Part shown: piece after piece, positions 24,857-36,194 of the stretch
Layout: every line of letters starts with the position of its first letter
How positions within the stretch are numbered: the stretch's first letter is position 1
Source of the DNA: Hansfordia pulvinata
Lineage: Eukaryota > Ascomycota > Sordariomycetes > Xylariales
NCBI GenBank assembly: GCA_006538405.1
Contig: BJKQ01000009.1
Coordinates: 1,498,001 to 1,562,000, forward strand
Direction of reading: 5' to 3'
Length of the DNA: 64,000 nt
Translations under genes and position numbers: made by a program
Notes under the pieces: model-generated
Told to the model about the DNA's origin: nothing
What the model saw: only the letters and a program-made list of their open reading frames with translations
Database searches by the model: none

Positions 24857-25933
24857 CTTGGGAGGGGAAGCCTAATGGGGACAACGGCGTGAGGTATAAT
24901 GAAAGGCTCCACAGGAATCGCAATGGAAATAGAAATAAGATAAAAATGAAAAGTCGGAAATGAAAGAGACCTTTCCCTCAATCACAGACCTGACTTGCGA
25001 GCGAAGAATCTCCGGGCACCTGAGAGCAGCGCGGGCCGGCGGCCACAACCCATCATATCATACATTATGTACTATCCTACCGTCTGCTGCGATTGCCGGC
25101 GGTTGCCCGCCACCGCCGGAGATTCGCCATGGCCCGAGCGCCATCGTCGGCGCAGGAGCCGACCGAAAACCTGGGGTAAGAATGCGGGGGAAAGGGTCCA
25201 GGTTGTCTTCCTTGTCCGCCAGGTCAGCTGTCGGCCAGGGACGCCGCGCTAGGCACTGTCGTTCCGACTGGCCCTCCGTCTGAACCCTTGAGGGTGGATG
25301 GCTCTATCTTTGCATGTATGAGCAGAAGCTGCCCGTCTATTGAGGCCTGGCCAAGAGACAGCCTTGTACATATAAAGTGTCATGCCACGTCTTGTCTTGT
25401 TAGGGAAGCCAAGTCGAGCGCAAGACATTACCCACTTCCAACCCTTCGCTGGACATGTACGAGTGGGAAGGTGCGACCGTGAAGAGGATTACTCAGGCAG
25501 AAGTGGCCAACTGGGGCCGACCGGGAAAGTTTCCCTTCTATAGATCATGTCGCTACCCATCAATACACTGCTATTTGCATTGCTCATTCTTCACGAGCAG
25601 CACTACCGAGATGTGTTGTTGGGTTTCGCCGACGCTGGCTTACAAGAGGGCGGTGGGTGCCCCCCGTTTCGCCTGCTTCTCCTGCTGCTGTCTTATCAAT
25701 GGGGAGCCTCATGTCCCATTCGTCATGGCCGTGACCGAAAGGGGGGCGTGTGCCGACCGGGCAGCGGAGGATCCACGGGGCGTCGTCGCGTCTGGCCCTA
25801 ACTAGAGAGAGGCTGAGAACATGGATGAGCAAGCGCGGACAATGACATAGATACATGTACTCGTCCACACACAGGCGGACGAGGCGTGTGGATCTGACCT
25901 TGGCATCGCATCTCGGCAAACCTTCCCCTGCTG

Positions 25934-25976
25934 ACAGACAGACAGACAGACAGGCAGACAGACAGGCAGACAGACA
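25934..25976. repeat. (CAGA)n/(CAGG) tetranucleotide repeat
   Basis: About ten units of ACAG with some GCAG variants, in the shared upstream region of the transporter and monooxygenase. Confidence 0.85.
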
Positions 25977-26544
25977 AACCAGGGCGACGGACGCCCGTCA
26001 GCCACGAGTATCTGCACCCGCATCCGCTGCCCCGGTTCCCCACGCGCCCCTGAGGAGTCGCCCACGGGCGGGTGAGGGGTAAGACGGTGCCTGTCCTGGC
26101 GGGACTCCCGGCTTCGGTTCTGCTGTGCTGAATGTACTGCCAGTGAAACTAGGAACGTGGGGGCGGGGCGGCGAACGCAATGGGGAAGGGGCCCCTCCAT
26201 CACGGGCATCGACTGTATACCTGCCTTACCTGGCTACCATTGCCTGTACCTAATGCTGCGCTGTGATGAGATCGCGGACCGCCGCAACCGCGTCCATGTC
26301 CTAGACAAGTGACCCGCCCTGTGCCCCTTCCGCCAACGAGGTGAGACCACCACCACCACCACCACACCCCCAATGTGCGCGGATACGACAAGCGTCCCGG
26401 CGCGTCTCCGCGTGGGCTCTCGCCTCGTCAGAGCGCTCCGCCTGCGACACCGGCCTCGCATCACATGCCCGCCACCCTCCAAGCCTCTCGGCTGGCTTTC
26501 CCCCAGCCAACACACCACCGCCCGTCCCTGCTCCGGAATCAACA

Positions 26545-26549
26545 TATAA
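26545..26549 (+). promoter_or_regulatory. Putative TATA box of the monooxygenase gene
   Basis: ATATAA context about 180 bases before the ATG at 26725, followed by a pyrimidine-rich stretch (26570-26670) as in many fungal leaders. Confidence 0.3.
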
Positions 26550-26673
26550 GCCAGAAGACCTTCTGTCTCTGTCGAGTCTCTGTCGAGTCGGCGTGCTTGC
26601 CTTGTCCCTCCTTCCAAGCTCAAGGTCTCCCTCTTTCTCTTTCACTTCCTCTCTTTCTGCCCGTCTCCCAGAA

Positions 26674-26710
<37 letters not shown>
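26674..26710. repeat. (AGAC)n repeat in the 5' leader of the monooxygenase
   Basis: About nine tandem AGAC units ending 15 bases before the start codon, so probably in the transcribed leader. Confidence 0.85.
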
Positions 26711-26724
26711 GCCAGACAGCCACC

Positions 26725-28699
26725 ATGAGCGCCTTTGTAGAAAACATCCCCGCCTCGAACCGGGTCGAGCCCGGCAGCGTCAACATCGCCGCGGCCGAGT
26801 ACCCGCCGTCCATCAACACCGAAGGGCTGTCGCCCAATGCGGTGGCCGCGCAGGTCATCGACGCCTTCAACGCCGGGGTCGCCGCCCGCGACGCCCGCGC
26901 CGTCGCCGGCCTCTTCACGCCGCACTCGGACTGGCGCGACCACCTGTGCCTGACGTGGGACCTGCGCAGCTTCCGCGGGCCGGCCAAGATCGCCGGCGTC
27001 CTGTCGTCGTCGGGCTTCCGCGTCACCGGTCTGCAGGTCGACTGCTCGCAGCCCCACCGCGCGCCCCAGGTCGCCCCCATCGACCTCGACGGCAAGCACC
27101 TGACCGTCGCCTTCTTCGTCACCGTCACCACCGCCGTCGGCTCCGGCCGCGGCTACGCCCGCCTGACCCAGGATAACGGCTACTGGCGCATCCTCACCCT
27201 CTTCACCACCCTCGACGAGCTGGCCGGCTTCCAGGAGCCCACCGGCGCCCGCCGCCCCTACGGCAAGCCCGTCAGCTCCTCCATGGAGTTCCGCCCCTGG
27301 CACGAGCGGCGCGAGGCCGAGAAGAAGTTTGAGGACAAGGAGCCTGCTGTTCTCGTGGTTGGTGAGTGTGCCCTTCCCCCGTTTCCCCCCATTTTCCCGC
27401 AACCTGCTTTGCCCAGCCTCCACGATAATCACCCAAGTACTGACCTGTATCTCCCATGACTGCAGGCGCCGCGCAGGCCGGCCTCAGCGTGGCCGCGCGC
27501 CTCAAGATGCTCAACGTGCCGACGCTGGTCATCGACAAGTGCCCGCGCGTGGGCGACAGCTGGCGCAACCGCTACAAGTCGCTGGTCCTGCACGACCCCG
27601 TCTACACCAACCACATGGCCTACGCCGAGTTCCCCCGACATGGCCGCTCTTCACCCCGAGCCGCAAGCTAGCCAACTGGTTCGAGCAGTACGTTGACAAT
27701 CTCGAGCTCAACGTCTGGACCAGCACCCAGCTCGTCGCCTCCGAGTGGGACGACCAGCGGAAGCGCTGGACCGTCACCGTCGAGCGCCAGGGCGCGGACG
27801 GCGGGGCCAAGGAGACGCGCACGTTCCACGTCAACCACATCGTCCAGGCCACGGGTCACTCGGGCAAGAAGAACATGCCGGCGTTCAAGGGCGCCGACGC
27901 GTTCAAGGGCCTGCTGTGCCACAGCTCCGACTACCCGGGCGCCGTCGAGGGCCAGACGGGCCGCCGGGCCGTCGTGGTCGGGTGCTGCAACTCGGCGCAC
28001 GACATCGCGCAGGACATGTACAAGAAGGGCTACGACGTGACCATGGTGCAGCGGTCCAGCACCTGCGTCATCTCGACCGAGTCCATCCTCAAGCTGCTGT
28101 CGGGCGGCTACTCGGAGACGTCGGCCCCCGTCGACGACGCCGACCTCATGAACTACGGCTGCACCAGCTTCTACCAGAAGCGCCAGTACCAAGACGCCTT
28201 CCAGCGCCGCGCCGAGGACGACCGTCCACTGCTCGAGGGCCTGACCAAGGCCGGCTTCAAGCTCGACCTGGGCCCGGACCGCGCCGGCCTGCAGTTCAAG
28301 TACCACGCGCGCGGAGGGGGCTACTACATCAACGTGGGCGCCAGCGAGCTCATCGTCGACGGCAAGGTCAAGGTCAAGCAGGGGCAGGAGATTGACGAGA
28401 TCCTCGAGGGTGGCGTGCGCTTCGCCGACGGCGAGGTTCTGCCCGCCGACGAGGTCGTCTGCGCCACCGGTTACCAGAACATGCGCACCGAGGCGCGCGG
28501 AATCTTCGGCGACGCCGTCGGCGACCGCCTGCAGGACGTCTGGGGCCTCGACGAGGAGGGCGAGTTCCGCGCCGTCTGGAGGCCCAGCGGCCACCCGGGC
28601 TTCTGGTTCATGGCCGGCAACCTCATGTGCTGCCGCTTCTTCAGCCGGACGCTAGCGCTGCAGATCAAAGCGCACGAGACGGGGCATAACTCGTACTAG
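26725..28699 (+). CDS. FAD-dependent monooxygenase with N-terminal SnoaL-like domain (one frame break)
   Basis: Flavin-containing monooxygenase of the FMO/Baeyer-Villiger/YUCCA-like group. Residues ~45-190 form a SnoaL/NTF2-like domain (VIDAFNAGVAARDARAVAGL, later LTQDNGYWRILTLFTTLDEL). The FAD site is GAAQAGL, split by the intron 27362-27465. The FMO fingerprint FKGLLCHSSDY, a second dinucleotide site (VVGCCNSAHDIAQ) and the ATGY motif near the C-terminus follow. Exons are 26725-27361 and 27466-28699. A frame break in the CCCCC run at 27632-27636 needs one more C and restores a continuous protein of 623 residues. Reactions of this group include oxygenation of ketones, heteroatoms or indole-3-pyruvate-like acids; the substrate is unknown. 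The next gene downstream on the same strand is an SDR. Confidence 0.86.
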
Positions 28700-29662
28700 C
28701 CCGGGCGGAGGTGTTTGTTTTGGTGTTTAGAAAGTAATAGATCAGATTTCGCAAGCCATGAGCCCTCTTGTTGTCGATGTCGGTAGACCGGCGAATCATC
28801 TCGAACCTCATACGCTCGCTACCGGCGATGGTCGCCTTCGCAGGCAGATCTGGCCCATCTAGTTGCGTATAGGCAGCGTTCTGTATGCTCACGATCCGTA
28901 CAGTCGGCCCCTCTTCCGGCTTATCTCAATCAGTCCTTGATTGGTGTGCGGCCGGGGGGCGAAGGAGGGGTAGCCCACATTGTGGACGACAAAACACGGC
29001 TGGCCATGACGACGCCCCCCGGGGCAAACCCCACGAACGAACCCCGACCCACGATGCACGTCGTCGCACACGGGGCAAGTCAGCCGAGAGGCGGTCCGTC
29101 CTCCAGCTCTCTCTGGGGACTTGGCACGCCCGTGGCCCCCTAAATGGTACGAGTTGTACAGTATTCAGGTATGTCACTAACGAGCTGCGGAGTTCTCCAT
29201 CGCCCGGGTTCCCCGCATTCCGTCAAGTCATTAGTCGGTGTTGTGGCCGAAGGACCCCACCGCCGCGCCGGGGGAGCCATGCCCCATGCACCACGCACCC
29301 CATGGCTGCCGCTTCCATACGAGTACTCTCCGTTGTGTAGATGGTGTTAGGCTGCTTTTGGACTCGCCTCGCTGGCATCCTCCTCGTGAGCTTCTGTCCG
29401 TCGGCGAGTTTCCGAGGAGAGGCCAGGGTGAAAGGGGGGTTGGCTGGCTGGCTCGAACCTCGTGGCTCCTGAATGTCTAGTATCTACGATAAGGACGTTA
29501 TGTCCGCGGAGGGGTTCGAGCGTTCCGTGTTCGTGGGCGGTCACTGCACTACCACGTAGGCTGTCTACATGCCTGGCACTTATACTATACTGGACCCCCC
29601 ATCTTTCCCGCCCATCAACAACTCTACCTGGGTAACAACCACCAGAGCAAAAGAAAGAAACA
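28700..29662. other. Intergenic region
   Basis: Nearly 1 kb. One TACGAGTAC copy (29318-29326) and a TATA-like TATACTATAC near 29580, about 80 bases before the next ATG. An antisense open frame at 28665-28892 has no recognisable family. Confidence 0.55.
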
Positions 29663-30272
29663 ATGCCGTTACCAGTGACCTTCGACCCGGAGCTGCTCAG
29701 GACCGCGGCGTCCAAGACGGTGCTCGTGACGGGGGGCGCCAACGGGATCGGGGCCGCGACGGCGGAGCTCTTCGCGCGGCACGGCGCCAACGTCGTCGTC
29801 GCAGACTTGCCCGGGGCCCGGGCGGCGGCCGAGGCGCTCATCCGCGACCGGCTGCCGGACCCGCGCAGGGCCGCCTTCCTGCCCGTGGACATACTCGACT
29901 GGGCGCAGATGAGGGGCCTCTTCCGGGAGGCCGCGGCGCGGTTCGGCGGCGTCGACGTCGTGGTCGCCAACGCGGGCGTCATGGAGACCGCCGAGGTCCT
30001 GGACCTGGACGGCCAGCTCGGCGCGGACGGCGAGCTGCTGGAGCCCCGGGAGGCGAGCCGTGTCATCGACGTGAACCTCAAGGGGACTCTGAACAGTGAG
30101 GCTTTTTCTCTCACTTTTCCCGCCCTTTTCTTTTTTCCAAAAATTCGCTTTCCTGTCCTCCACGTCTACCCCGTCCGCCACCCCACAGAGCACGAAAGAA
30201 AATAAATGAGAAAGAGGCTAACTCCAGCGAAAAAGCCCTCATGCTGGCGCTGCACCACATGCGCGACCGCCC

Positions 30273-30303
<31 letters not shown>

Positions 30304-30956
30304 AGGCCCCAGGGCTCCGTCGTGCTGGTGGCCTCGACGAGCGGCTTCTTCGGGGGCACGGGGGTGGCGGCCTACGTGGCGTCGAAGCACGGCGTGGTGG
30401 GCCTGCTGCGGGCGAGCCAGCGGGCCGCCGCCCGGTACGGCGTGCGCGTCAGCGCCGTGGCGCCCTTTTTCACGCCCACGGGCATCACGGCCTCGTACGC
30501 CGCGGACTGGGCCGCCGCGGAGCTCGAGGCCAACACGCCCCGCGGGGTGGCGGCCGCCGTCGCCAACGCGGCGCTGGACGAGCGGGGAGGGGGCAGGTGC
30601 ACTTTGGTGAGATTTTGTTTACTTTCTTTCTTTTTTTATTTCCTTCTCCGTCCCTTTTTTCACTCTTGCTTTTTCAGCTGCCCCGACTTTGAAGACGGGA
30701 GAGAGAGAGAGAGAGAGGTGGAGCTTTAAACTGTTGTTGCCTTGGTTCGACTAAGTGATTTGTGCTGACGAGAGGCGAAATGCCTCCTTCCGGTCCCCAG
30801 GTCATGGGCAGCATCAAGCGCGAGACGGAGACGACGAGGGCACCGCTGTACGGCGCCTGGCTGGGCGAGGACTCGGCGCAACTCATGGCGACCGCCGGCA
30901 AGTTCTTCGAGGATCTCGGGGGCTACCCGCTGCCCAAGAGGAGTTCCAAGCTATGA
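29663..30956 (+). CDS. Short-chain dehydrogenase/reductase
   Basis: Classical SDR of unknown substrate, resembling 15-hydroxyprostaglandin or cyclopentanol dehydrogenase-type fungal enzymes. Exons 29663-30095, 30236-30606 and 30801-30956 join in phase (319 residues). Motifs: VTGGANGIG for NAD(P), an acidic Asp at the end of strand 2 (VVVADLPG) that favours NAD, ANAGV, the catalytic Ser in VLVASTSGFFG and the YVASK pair. A run of nine Gly codons (GGC repeat, about 30280-30303) sits in the loop before the Ser-bearing strand; such runs are unusual in this conserved fold. The C-terminus ends in LPKRSSKL; the last three residues SKL are a type-1 peroxisomal targeting signal, so a peroxisomal location is likely. 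The sequence is intact, unlike many neighbours. Confidence 0.84.
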
Positions 30957-33900
30957 GAAGGACGGAGGGGGGGGGGGGGGGGGGATTGGCTGTCACTCGA
31001 TTTTGCTGCGCGCTCTCTGAGCAGAACCGAGTGCTGAAAAGCTCGAATCTGAACTCATCTATGCGAAGCTCCCGCCTATCGAGAATTGCCTTCAATCAAG
31101 GTGCTTGAAGTGCAGCTCTTCCCGATGAAGCGTCAGGTAATCAGGGTGTGTTGAGGCAGTAGTGGCCTGTGTCCAGATGTCCACCTGGGTTTTGTTTAAG
31201 CGCTCGCAACATTACATAACATAAATGGACTACTTTGTCGCAGGGAGCTCATCTTCGCGTTCGCGGCTCACACCTTGTGGTTTCGTCGCGATGAGCGCGT
31301 TCTCGTGATATCAGATGACCTTCGATCGAGGTTGGTCAAAGGCTTCATTGGTAAGCCCTCTCCGGTGAATTGCCAGAGCACTTCATCTGCCCAGCCAAGT
31401 GCCCTCTGTGACGCCACCATTTTGATATCAAGAAAATGCGAAATACTGCAGTGCGAGGGCGGAGCCGGGCGAAACATTTCTACAGCACTGTACGACTTCA
31501 ACAAACATGGAAAGATATGGCGCAGTTTCTTCAGGCACCTCAGTTCTTCTACCTCGCTTTTCGTAATCGTTCCTAGGTATCCATCTTCTCTCGCTCCCAC
31601 GAATTGAAGATGGCTGTCTGAGCGATGTGTTACTGAGATCAAACACGTATGATGTCCTGAAGCCACTCATCACACCGGCTTGGAATTGACGCTGAATTCA
31701 TCTCGGAGACTTTGATATCAGCCACCAAATCTTAAGAGGGTAACTCTTTCTGGGTCAAGGTCATCCCTTCTGCGTCTGACTCAGAGGAGCTTTTCGTTTC
31801 ACTCGACTTCGAGTTTGAGAGCAGTCGCGCTTGAAGTACCGACACCATGAAGGGCTCCTTTGTCCAGCGTGTCGGCGGCGCCAATCTTTCATCAGACGTT
31901 TTGTGAGAAAGGCCTATGAGGGCTATGACAATCACACATGATCGCCGTTGATCAGGCCGCGGCTTTGGATTGTGAGTCCCATGTGACATGTGAGAAACGT
32001 TCAAACTGGGTCACAGCTTACACGCATTGCCACTTGGAGTTGTGTACGGAGTTTTGGACTATTCGGCAAGTAAGATACTTGTTATGCTGTTGCAGCAACG
32101 TCTCCTCATCCGAACCTCGACTTGAGATGGGAACTAGCACTGGCCGTGACCATGCAGATTTGGCACAATAAAACAGTCATCCAGCCCAACGTATCGCCTT
32201 GATCATGATCTGTGGTCCACATGGACACCCAACCCAGTCGGTCGGTTCGAAGATATTGCATGGGATCTCGATCAGGCACCCCAGCGATCTGCAGTCATCC
32301 GACATATCGCATTCATCGCTCAATTCTCTCGACCGAGAGAACCATCGAGCCAGTGGGAGTCTGCTATTCACCAATATCAGGCATCTAGGCCAGGGCCTGC
32401 CACCCACAGACCCTCGGCGGCGTTGCATGTGTTTGAAGCCCGGACAGGAGGTCCGGCCAGAGCTTAGCGGATACATTACGATTTGAGCAAGAGTGGACGC
32501 CATTAGGCCTCGCCTCATACGCATGATGGGTAGATAGCTACTGGTAGTTCTGCAGGGACTATCCAGAAACCGTCCACCCAAACGCGATATGCTGCAGATG
32601 CGGCCGCTGAACGCTGCAGCATACTTCGCCCATGTTGACTCAACCTGGGGCGGTGCAAACGGCATTGCCAGTTTTGAGCATCAGGGACGCGCGGCGCACT
32701 GCTACCCACGTCTCTCCCCAGACAAGATGTTTGAGGCGAGGCAGGGCGACCATGCAGGCGGCATCGCGAATTGGAGATGAAAACCTGCCTTGCCGAGCGC
32801 GGCTCCTAGGAACAACTGCCGTCAAGTTGAAGACGCTTCTGGTGACTGGAGCCACAGCGTGTTTGGAGCAGCGCCCCGTAGAATCATGTAGTCGCCCGCC
32901 TCCGACAACAACTGGTGGCCAGCGAAAACGTGGACAACTGTCACTGACCCCTGTCGCGCTGTTGAGACTGTCTAGTAACACGCAAGACACAATCGCAGGA
33001 TACACTGCTCAGGCACTCCCGATGGGAGGAGTGCAACACGCATTTGGAGAATGTCTTCCAAGAGCTGGCAGACACGCGGCACCTCTCCAACCAGAGGATA
33101 TCTGGATAAGACGTCGTTGGGTATCCGTTCTGCACGGTCGAGAGCGGGTGTCCGGACGTGTGCGGGGTTTCTGCAGACGAGCGGGACTGTCGCAGCACCT
33201 GTCGAAGAGGCTCCAGCGTGCTGCGGTTTGACGTTGATGGCCTGTGCGGTGCAGGTCGCCGTGTAAGAGACAGATTGCTGCGATTCAGGTGTGAGGCACA
33301 ATGTTGGACTCCAGCAGCGCGGCGCCCTCGGCGAATCAGACGGCCAGCTCCGACCAATTCTCCCTCGAGATCCGAAGCTATGCTCCCACAGGTTCCCAGT
33401 TGTGCTCGGCGTTCGCCGTGGCTGGCTCTCGCCGCCGCCTCGGCAAAGGGCTCACTGGCTACGTGCTGCTCCGGCTCGTCCAGTCTCGCGCCGCAGCGGG
33501 GACAGCCCGGCCCAGACCGGGCGGCGAAACCGATTCGAGCTCTCCTGACATGCAAGTAGGGTTCAGGCTGAACGGCGCGCACCATACGATGACGTCGAGA
33601 CCGCGAGGTCAGGCGTGAGTTAGGCTGCCCAGAGCGCTGGGGCATAGCGGCGCGCCGCTAAGGCGAGGTGGCCAGCAGTCCCCGGCATCGCGTCTGGCAG
33701 GCTCGTCGTCTTGGCTGCCAAACGCGTCGTCGCTGGCAAGTCTGGTGGAGCGCGGTCAGCGTGTCGGCGAGCGAGGTGTGGGAGAGGCGTGGATGCGAGC
33801 CCGAGACACGGGGAAGACCCTGCGAGCGCGCCCGGGCAGTGCAGGCAATAGATTGAGGGGAGCGTTTGACCCGGAGGGCCTGTACGTACGAGTACGCGTA

Positions 33901-36194
33901 CCTACTCAGAGGTACTACATGTAGTTAGTAAAGGCTGGAGTTCTGGAGCACTCGCACGCGTACGTACTTCGGCCGTTCTCGCGCGCCCGTTGGAGTGCAC
34001 GGGCCATCGTAGACGTCATGCCGGGGCCCGTTTCAAGGTGTACTGTTTTTAGCTGGCGCCCCTGTACCTGGGCGCCGTGTCGCCGGTCCTCCAACTCCAA
34101 CAGCCCGTCGCGAGTGTCGTAGCCCGGGCTGTCTGCACCAAGGATCCCGAGCCGTGAATAGGGCTGTCCTCAGGAAGCGTTCTGTTAAACTCCTCCAACT
34201 ATGGTCAGCTCGGCTTCTGTGAGATCTCGGGCTCTTGTTAGTCACAAGCCCGATCCGATCCTGGTCTGGGGGTTGTTCGCTGAACACGGTACATAAGAAC
34301 GGGGAAGATGTACCACCCAGTACGAGTACTCCATTTCCAGGCAGCTGAAGTGTGCCAGGCAGGCAGGAGCAGACACGGCACGCACGTAGGTAGGCAAGCA
34401 CGCAGGCAGCCACGAGCACTGCCCGCGTCTGCATGGCTGCCCTTGAAACGGAGTACTCGATCTTTAGGTAGAATCCAGCCCAATTCAGGAGTCTAGATAC
34501 GAGGCCGAATGTACTCCCGCCCTGCTGCTGTCGTCTCGATCGTGAGAAAAGCACACTGCCATCTTGTGCCAGACTCGCTGGTGACCCCGGCAGCCTCCTC
34601 CGCCGCCACAACCCTGTCTGCCTCCCGTCGCCCGCACCACCTGTCCACATCCCAGTCGAGACCCGTCATGAGAGCTCATCGCCTCCCGTACCAGCACTGG
34701 CAACATGACCTGTCGGACTGTCGCGGCCTTCAGTCCGGCGACATGACGAAAACGCGCGCCTCCGGTTGGGCTTTGGCACCCAAGCAACCCTCTCGCCACC
34801 ATCAGACCCTCTGCCTCGCCCAGTCAAGTGCCCACGCGTATAATCATGTCGTACAGCTGCAGCTGCCAGACATTTGCCACATGCGCCTCCGCTCGCGTCT
34901 TCGCCTGACAGGTGTGCCGTGCTGCTGGCGCCGGTGCGGTCCCCAGGCTGGCTCTGACCCTACTTGACTGGACCACTCTCGATTCCACTACGGGCCGTCT
35001 GGGCATGCTTCCAGAGAGGAGACAGACGCTCGTCATTCCCTGCAAACACCGGGGCCGCCTCCACCTGGATCCGGCCGCCTGCTCGGTCTGGACAGGCGAC
35101 AGCGTACTCGTACAGGTAGGTAGCCAAGCAGCACCGCTGTGCGAGCCCCGCCGTGCCCATACTGGCCCGGTGTGGTCTCGGAATCTGAATCTGTTCAGAT
35201 GCCCAATCAGCCAAACGGGCACATGGGAATCAGGGACTACCCCGGAATCAGGGGACCGCCACGATGCTTTGGGCTAAGCTGAGGATGGCCGCGGGGCCTT
35301 GTTACTCATCCTCTACCACCCGACTCGTGGCCAGCGATGAGGCCTCGAGTGCATCAAGACCAAGCGGCACGCACCGCGAGCCCCCGATCTGTTAGTTGCC
35401 GTCCAGGACAAAGCCGTGGGTGTGGGCGCAAGGATGCACCAGCTTCCGCATCGCACCCGAACAATGGACAAACCCCACAATGGCCTCTCTCAATCTCCCA
35501 TGTGAGAGGACGGCACGGGGCGGGCAGGATCGTGAAGCTGCCGAGCCACCCATGCGATCCTGCGTTTCTAAATGCGCTCGTCGCGCGCGCCTTGAAACCC
35601 CAGAGTCCATGCGACACCCCTATTCCCTCTTGCGCGCGCCGCAGCCTGCGCAGGCTGCCCGCCCATTTAGCTGACTGTCTCACCCACGCAACTCGTGCAG
35701 CTATCATCGTGGCGACTCTCGCGCCCAGCCCCGACATCTGCTGCTGTTCGACGTCCTCGCATGACTCCCGGCTGACGCTTCGCAAAGTCACACGCAGTCG
35801 CAGCGTGAGAAACCTGGAATACGACGCCAAGCGCAAACCAGCAGCCTCCCCGGGCCACCACTCTGGACCTCCAGCCAATACCATCGCCGCTCTCCAAGCC
35901 AAGCGGGTCGCCCTGATCTCACGCCGGCTAGCGGGCAAGGCCACACACCACTCACGCGGGCGCCCCGGTCACCAATTCACCTGGAGATCTTCGCCGTTAC
36001 ACTGGATACCCGTCCCATCCCCCTCTGTCGTCATAACCACCGCCGCCGCCGTGCCCTGTTTTATCCGCCTTCTCCTCGCCCCCTTCCAAGCATCGCAGTC
36101 CTTCAACTCTCCTCTTGTCTCAGGCACCTCATCGCGATTCATACACCTCTACCACACTGTCTCAACACTGCATTGACATCCTTGATTATCGACC
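30957..36194. other. Gene-poor 5.2-kb region
   Basis: No confident gene. GC looks lower in 31.1-32.6 kb than in flanking genes. An 18-base G run lies at 30967-30984, right after the SDR stop. Three TACGAGTAC/GTACTCGTA copies occur at 33887, 34321 and 35104. Overlapping open frames around 31268-31666, 31732-32004, 32177-32665, 32632-33645 and 35337-36176 were checked; none shows a domain, and several overlap on both strands. A decayed gene or transposon is possible. Confidence 0.5.

Larger units (their letters stand above)
24857..26724. other. Divergent intergenic region between transporter and monooxygenase
   Basis: About 1.9 kb shared upstream region. Contains tetranucleotide repeats (25934-25976, 26674-26710), CAC repeats near 26350 and a putative TATA box. 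Open frames are low-complexity and cross the repeats, so none is called. Confidence 0.55.

Noticed and set aside
27668..28594. 308-codon antisense open frame inside the monooxygenase
   Set aside because: It mirrors a conserved gene with strong motifs on the other strand; GC-rich third positions create such shadows.
29440..29530. Two GGTTCGAGCC-type B boxes on opposite strands
   Set aside because: Neither has matching A box, acceptor stem or cloverleaf.
35337..36176. 279-codon open frame upstream of the DUF8035 gene
   Set aside because: Arg/Ser/Pro/His-rich, no family features, and it covers the leader region of the next gene.
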